Origin: Bacteroidales bacterium | GTDB taxonomy: Bacteria; Bacteroidota; Bacteroidia; Bacteroidales; Dysgonomonadaceae | Length of the DNA: 16,898 nucleotides | Assembly (NCBI GenBank): GCA_012518155.1 | Contig: JAAYTC010000074.1 | Location: 1 to 16,898 of the forward strand | Reading direction: 5' to 3' | Shown: positions 15,306-16,898 of the stretch, one piece after another | Numbering within the stretch: position 1 is the first letter of the stretch | How the letters are laid out: each line of letters opens with the position of its first letter | Notes under the pieces: generated by a model | Seen by the model: only the letters and a program-made list of their open reading frames with translations | Databases searched by the model: none | Told to the model about the DNA's origin: nothing | Position numbers and translations under genes: made by a program

Positions 15306-15812
15306 ATGATGAGAAAGAGTATTATTTTACTTTGTTGTGTTCTGTTGTTTCCCGCGTACACGTTCACGCTATCGGCCCAAAAACAGAATAACCGCCGAAT
15401 GAATATGCAAGAGTTTGAAAAAAGAAAAATGGAATATATTCAAAAAGAGGCGGGACTTACACCAGCTGAGGCCAACAAATATTTTCCACTGAACAACGAA
15501 CTCACGCAGAAGAAATTCGAGCTTCATAAACGGCACAGAGAAAAAATACAGCGCATTAAAGAAAATAGCAACATTTCCGACGAAGAGTACCGGAAACTGT
15601 TGGAGAACGACGTAGATATAAAAGTTAAGGAGGCCACCTTGGATAAAGAGTATGCCACCAAGTTTGAGAAGGTGCTCACGCCCGAGAAGCTATTCAAAGC
15701 GCAACAGGCAGAACGGGATTTCATGCAGATAGAGGTAACAAAGTTCCGACAAGGAACCAATCGGCAAGGAACCAACCGACGAGGATCTAATCGACAGGAT
15801 ACAAATCAATAA
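15306..15812 (+). CDS. Spy/CpxP-like periplasmic protein
   Basis: The protein has 168 residues from the ATG at 15306; the reading frame also extends to a TTG at 15303. A signal peptide covers about 1-24 (MMRKSIILLCCVLLFP ... LSA|Q). The mature part is almost entirely charged alpha helix (34-145). It has two LTxx-type motifs at the positions typical of Spy/CpxP/ZraP: LTPAEANKYFPLNNEL (51-66) and LTPEKLFKAQQAE (124-136), separated by a highly basic helix (KKFELHKRHREKIQRI). Relatives are periplasmic chaperones or stress/metal sensors. The extreme C-terminus consists of four degenerate five-residue repeats, R-(Q/R)-(G/D)-(T/S)-N. It is last in the sigma operon, 34 nt after the anti-sigma candidate and about 70 nt before a terminator. 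Confidence 0.8.
   Translation: MMRKSIILLCCVLLFPAYTFTLSAQKQNNRRMNMQEFEKRKMEYIQKEAGLTPAEANKYFPLNNELTQKKFELHKRHREKIQRIKENSNISDEEYRKLLENDVDIKVKEATLDKEYATKFEKVLTPEKLFKAQQAERDFMQIEVTKFRQGTNRQGTNRRGSNRQDTNQ
15747..15806 (+). repeat. Four tandem 15-nt in-frame repeats at the end of the Spy-like gene
   Basis: Units at 15747-15761, 15762-15776, 15777-15791 and 15792-15806 read cgacaaggaaccaat, cggcaaggaaccaac, cgacgaggatctaat and cgacaggatacaaat. They encode RQGTN, RQGTN, RRGSN and RQDTN. The first two differ at two bases; the later two are more diverged. The tract lies directly before the final Gln codon and stop, so copy-number change would only lengthen or shorten the tail. Confidence 0.85.
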
Positions 15813-15881
15813 CTTTCACGAAAGAATCAAGCCAATAAGTACCATGAATAGTCGATCCTTGGCTTGCAACATATAAAAGAG

Positions 15882-15917
15882 GCTGTCTCAAAAGTTAGAT
15901 TGAGGCAGCTTTTTTTA
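15882..15917 (+). terminator. Intrinsic terminator of the sigma/Spy operon
   Basis: GCTGTCTCA (15882-15890) pairs with TGAGGCAGC (15901-15909) over 9 bp with one G-U pair, with a 10-nt loop, followed by seven T (15910-15916). This is a standard Rho-independent terminator, 70 nt after the last stop codon of the operon. Confidence 0.8.
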
Positions 15918-16014
15918 TAAACTAATGCATTCACTTCTTGTTATACAAAGAAGGGATCATCGATATACCGCGTGGGTATCTATCCCTAAACGACAACCTT
16001 TAAAAAAGAGAAAA

Positions 16015-16473
16015 ATGGAACGACTCCAATTTAAAATCGAAATCAATGCCCCTGCCCGAAAAGTGTACCGGGCCATGTTGGGCTTAGACGATAAAGCCAC
16101 GTACGAGCATTGGGCCTCCGCGTTTGGCCCTTCCTCCACGTACGAGGGAGAGTGGCATACAAGCAACAAGATATATTTCGTGGGTACCGATGAAAATGGC
16201 CGCCGGGGCGGGATGATCTCCAAAGTGGCAGTGCATGTGCCGGAGGAATTCGTGTCGCTACAGAACGTGGGCTTCATTGATGGCGATAACGAGATTACCA
16301 CGGGGCCTGAAGTAGAGGCGTGGCTGGATGGTCATGAGAACTACCGCTTCGTGGAAGAGTCAGGGCGCACGACGCTCATGGTAGAGGTCGAAGTCCCGGA
16401 CGATCATGTACGTTTTTTCAAGGATACCTACCCGGTAGGATTGGATAGATTGAAGCGACTCGTCGAAAAATAA
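16015..16473 (+). CDS. SRPBCC (START-like) domain protein
   Basis: The protein has 152 residues from the ATG at 16015. The frame is open to an ATG at 15925, but that codon is only 8 nt after the upstream terminator, and the intervening Arg-rich peptide does not look like a domain; MERLQFKIEINAPARKVYRAML is the typical first strand and helix of this fold. Segments consistent with the AHSA1/SRPBCC ligand-cavity fold are THYE/W-type (DKATYEHWASAFGPSSTYEGEW), GGMISKVAVHVPEEFVSLQNVG and the long C-terminal helix (YPVGLDRLKRLVEK). Family members bind lipids or other hydrophobic ligands, or act as Hsp90 co-chaperones; the exact role is not inferable here. It stands alone, ending at a hairpin shared with ssrA. 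Confidence 0.82.
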   Translation: MERLQFKIEINAPARKVYRAMLGLDDKATYEHWASAFGPSSTYEGEWHTSNKIYFVGTDENGRRGGMISKVAVHVPEEFVSLQNVGFIDGDNEITTGPEVEAWLDGHENYRFVEESGRTTLMVEVEVPDDHVRFFKDTYPVGLDRLKRLVEK

Positions 16474-16474
16474 A

Positions 16475-16518
16475 AACCGGTATCGCGTCATACACCTGAC
16501 GCGATACCGGGTTTTATT
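16475..16518. terminator. Bidirectional terminator hairpin between the SRPBCC gene and ssrA
   Basis: CCGGTATCGCGTCA (16477-16490) pairs perfectly over 14 bp with TGACGCGATACCGG (16497-16510) around the loop tacacc. A run of A (aaaaa, 16472-16476) precedes it and TTTT (16512-16515) follows, so it provides a U-tract in both directions. It sits between the convergent SRPBCC gene and the tmRNA 3' end, and probably ends both transcripts. Confidence 0.85.
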
Positions 16519-16524
16519 TCTTTG

Positions 16525-16898
16525 TGGAGTTGGAGGGACTCGAACCCTCGTCCAAACGAGGAAGCAATCTGCTTTCTACATGCTTAGCTTTATTTTAATT
16601 GTCGGGAAAGAGCGCGACTAAAGCCATCATACTCGATCCGTATCTTCTTTAGTTTCGGAAAGGAGCCGAAGCCTCCCCTATCCTATCTCCGATTTGCCTG
16701 CACCACCTGATCGGAACGCTTCGAAGCCACAGCTTCCGGGTGATGTCTTGCTCCGCCACCTAGTGACGGAATTAAGCGTTAACCTACTGTACTTCGGTTA
16801 CGCGGCAAGAGCGTAATTGTTATTGCCAGTTAAAGATTTGACGTTTGAGATTAAAGTGCAAACCGACAACGCACTGCATGCTTACAAACCTCTTCTAC
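16525..16898 (-). ncRNA. ssrA: Transfer-messenger RNA (tmRNA, SsrA), 5' end outside the window
   Basis: tmRNA rescues stalled ribosomes: its tRNA-like ends are charged with alanine and its internal frame adds a degradation tag. On the minus strand the 3' end shows a T arm (GAGGG-TTCGAGT-CCCTC), then an acceptor strand CAACTCC and discriminator A at 16525; the next bases are CAA, so CCA is not encoded. The tag frame lies near the far end at 16798-16827. Between them are several hairpins, e.g. GGGGAGGCTTCGGCTCC near 16660-16676, where pseudoknots are expected. The 5' acceptor strand, expected to read about GGAGTTG, is beyond the right edge, so a few dozen bases are missing. Confidence 0.95.
16798..16827 (-). 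other. tmRNA proteolysis-tag reading frame
   Basis: Codons GGC AAT AAC AAT TAC GCT CTT GCC GCG TAA encode G-N-N-N-Y-A-L-A-A-stop. With the alanine carried by tmRNA, the added tag is A-GNNNYALAA. The ending YALAA is the usual protease-recognised end for this phylum. The resume codon is inferred from the family pattern. Confidence 0.85.

Noticed and set aside
15875..15920. The agaggctgtctca ... tgaggcagct inverted repeat as an insertion-sequence or MITE end
   Set aside because: Such motifs occur at transposon ends, but here the arms are only 9 bp with a 10-nt loop and a T7 tail directly after an operon, no target duplication or transposase is visible, and a terminator explains it.
15925..16014. 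N-terminal extension of the SRPBCC protein from the ATG at 15925
   Set aside because: It begins 8 nt after a terminator, and the Arg/Lys-rich peptide does not belong to the fold, which starts cleanly at 16015.
16525..16600. A separate tRNA gene suggested by the T-arm and acceptor-like sequence
   Set aside because: There is no D arm or anticodon arm at tRNA spacing, and the tag frame and hairpins upstream show it is the tRNA-like end of tmRNA.

Overview
The window looks like chromosomal core DNA of an anaerobic or microaerophilic member of the Bacteroidota, most likely order Bacteroidales. The signs are: start codons without Shine-Dalgarno sequences in AT-rich leaders; several upstream elements matching the Bacteroidota sigma-ABfr promoter (-7 TAnnTTTG with a TTG or TTTG about 19-21 nt further upstream); a DUF3467 protein; a DPE2-like GH77 enzyme with tandem CBM20 domains; an anti-sigma-like protein with the Bacteroidota 'PF-x-VPE-x-YF' N-terminus; and a tmRNA tag ending in NYALAA. 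A Dysgonomonadaceae-like genus is possible but cannot be fixed from the sequence alone. I see no insertion sequence, prophage or CRISPR.

Layout. (1) 1-3027, minus strand: a DUF3467 gene, then cydA and cydB (cytochrome bd oxidase; cydB leaves the left edge). (2) 3308-6257, minus strand: a three-gene proton-translocating transhydrogenase operon, pntAA-pntAB-pntB. (3) 6594-7586, plus strand: class II fructose-bisphosphate aldolase, divergent from pnt across a 336-nt promoter region. (4) 7707-12951, minus strand: prmA, an AspT/YidE-type transporter and a CBM20-CBM20-GH77 4-alpha-glucanotransferase, closely spaced in that transcription order. (5) 13118-15812, plus strand: an exported TPR protein, an ECF sigma factor, a single-span anti-sigma candidate and a Spy/CpxP-like periplasmic protein, closed by a good intrinsic terminator. 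(6) 16015-16473, plus strand: an SRPBCC protein, then a hairpin shared with the convergent ssrA (tmRNA) gene, which leaves the right edge.

How the parts relate. cydAB and pnt both handle respiratory or redox energy (quinol oxidation by O2; hydride transfer coupled to the proton gradient). fba and malQ serve hexose and alpha-glucan metabolism. The sigma/anti-sigma/Spy-like set resembles an envelope-stress circuit. The observations most worth following are a PntB whose usual NADP(H) 2'-phosphate-binding K-R-S triplet is N-Y-D, and the ECF sigma - membrane protein - Spy-like triad, which parallels CnrYXH-type sensing in layout.
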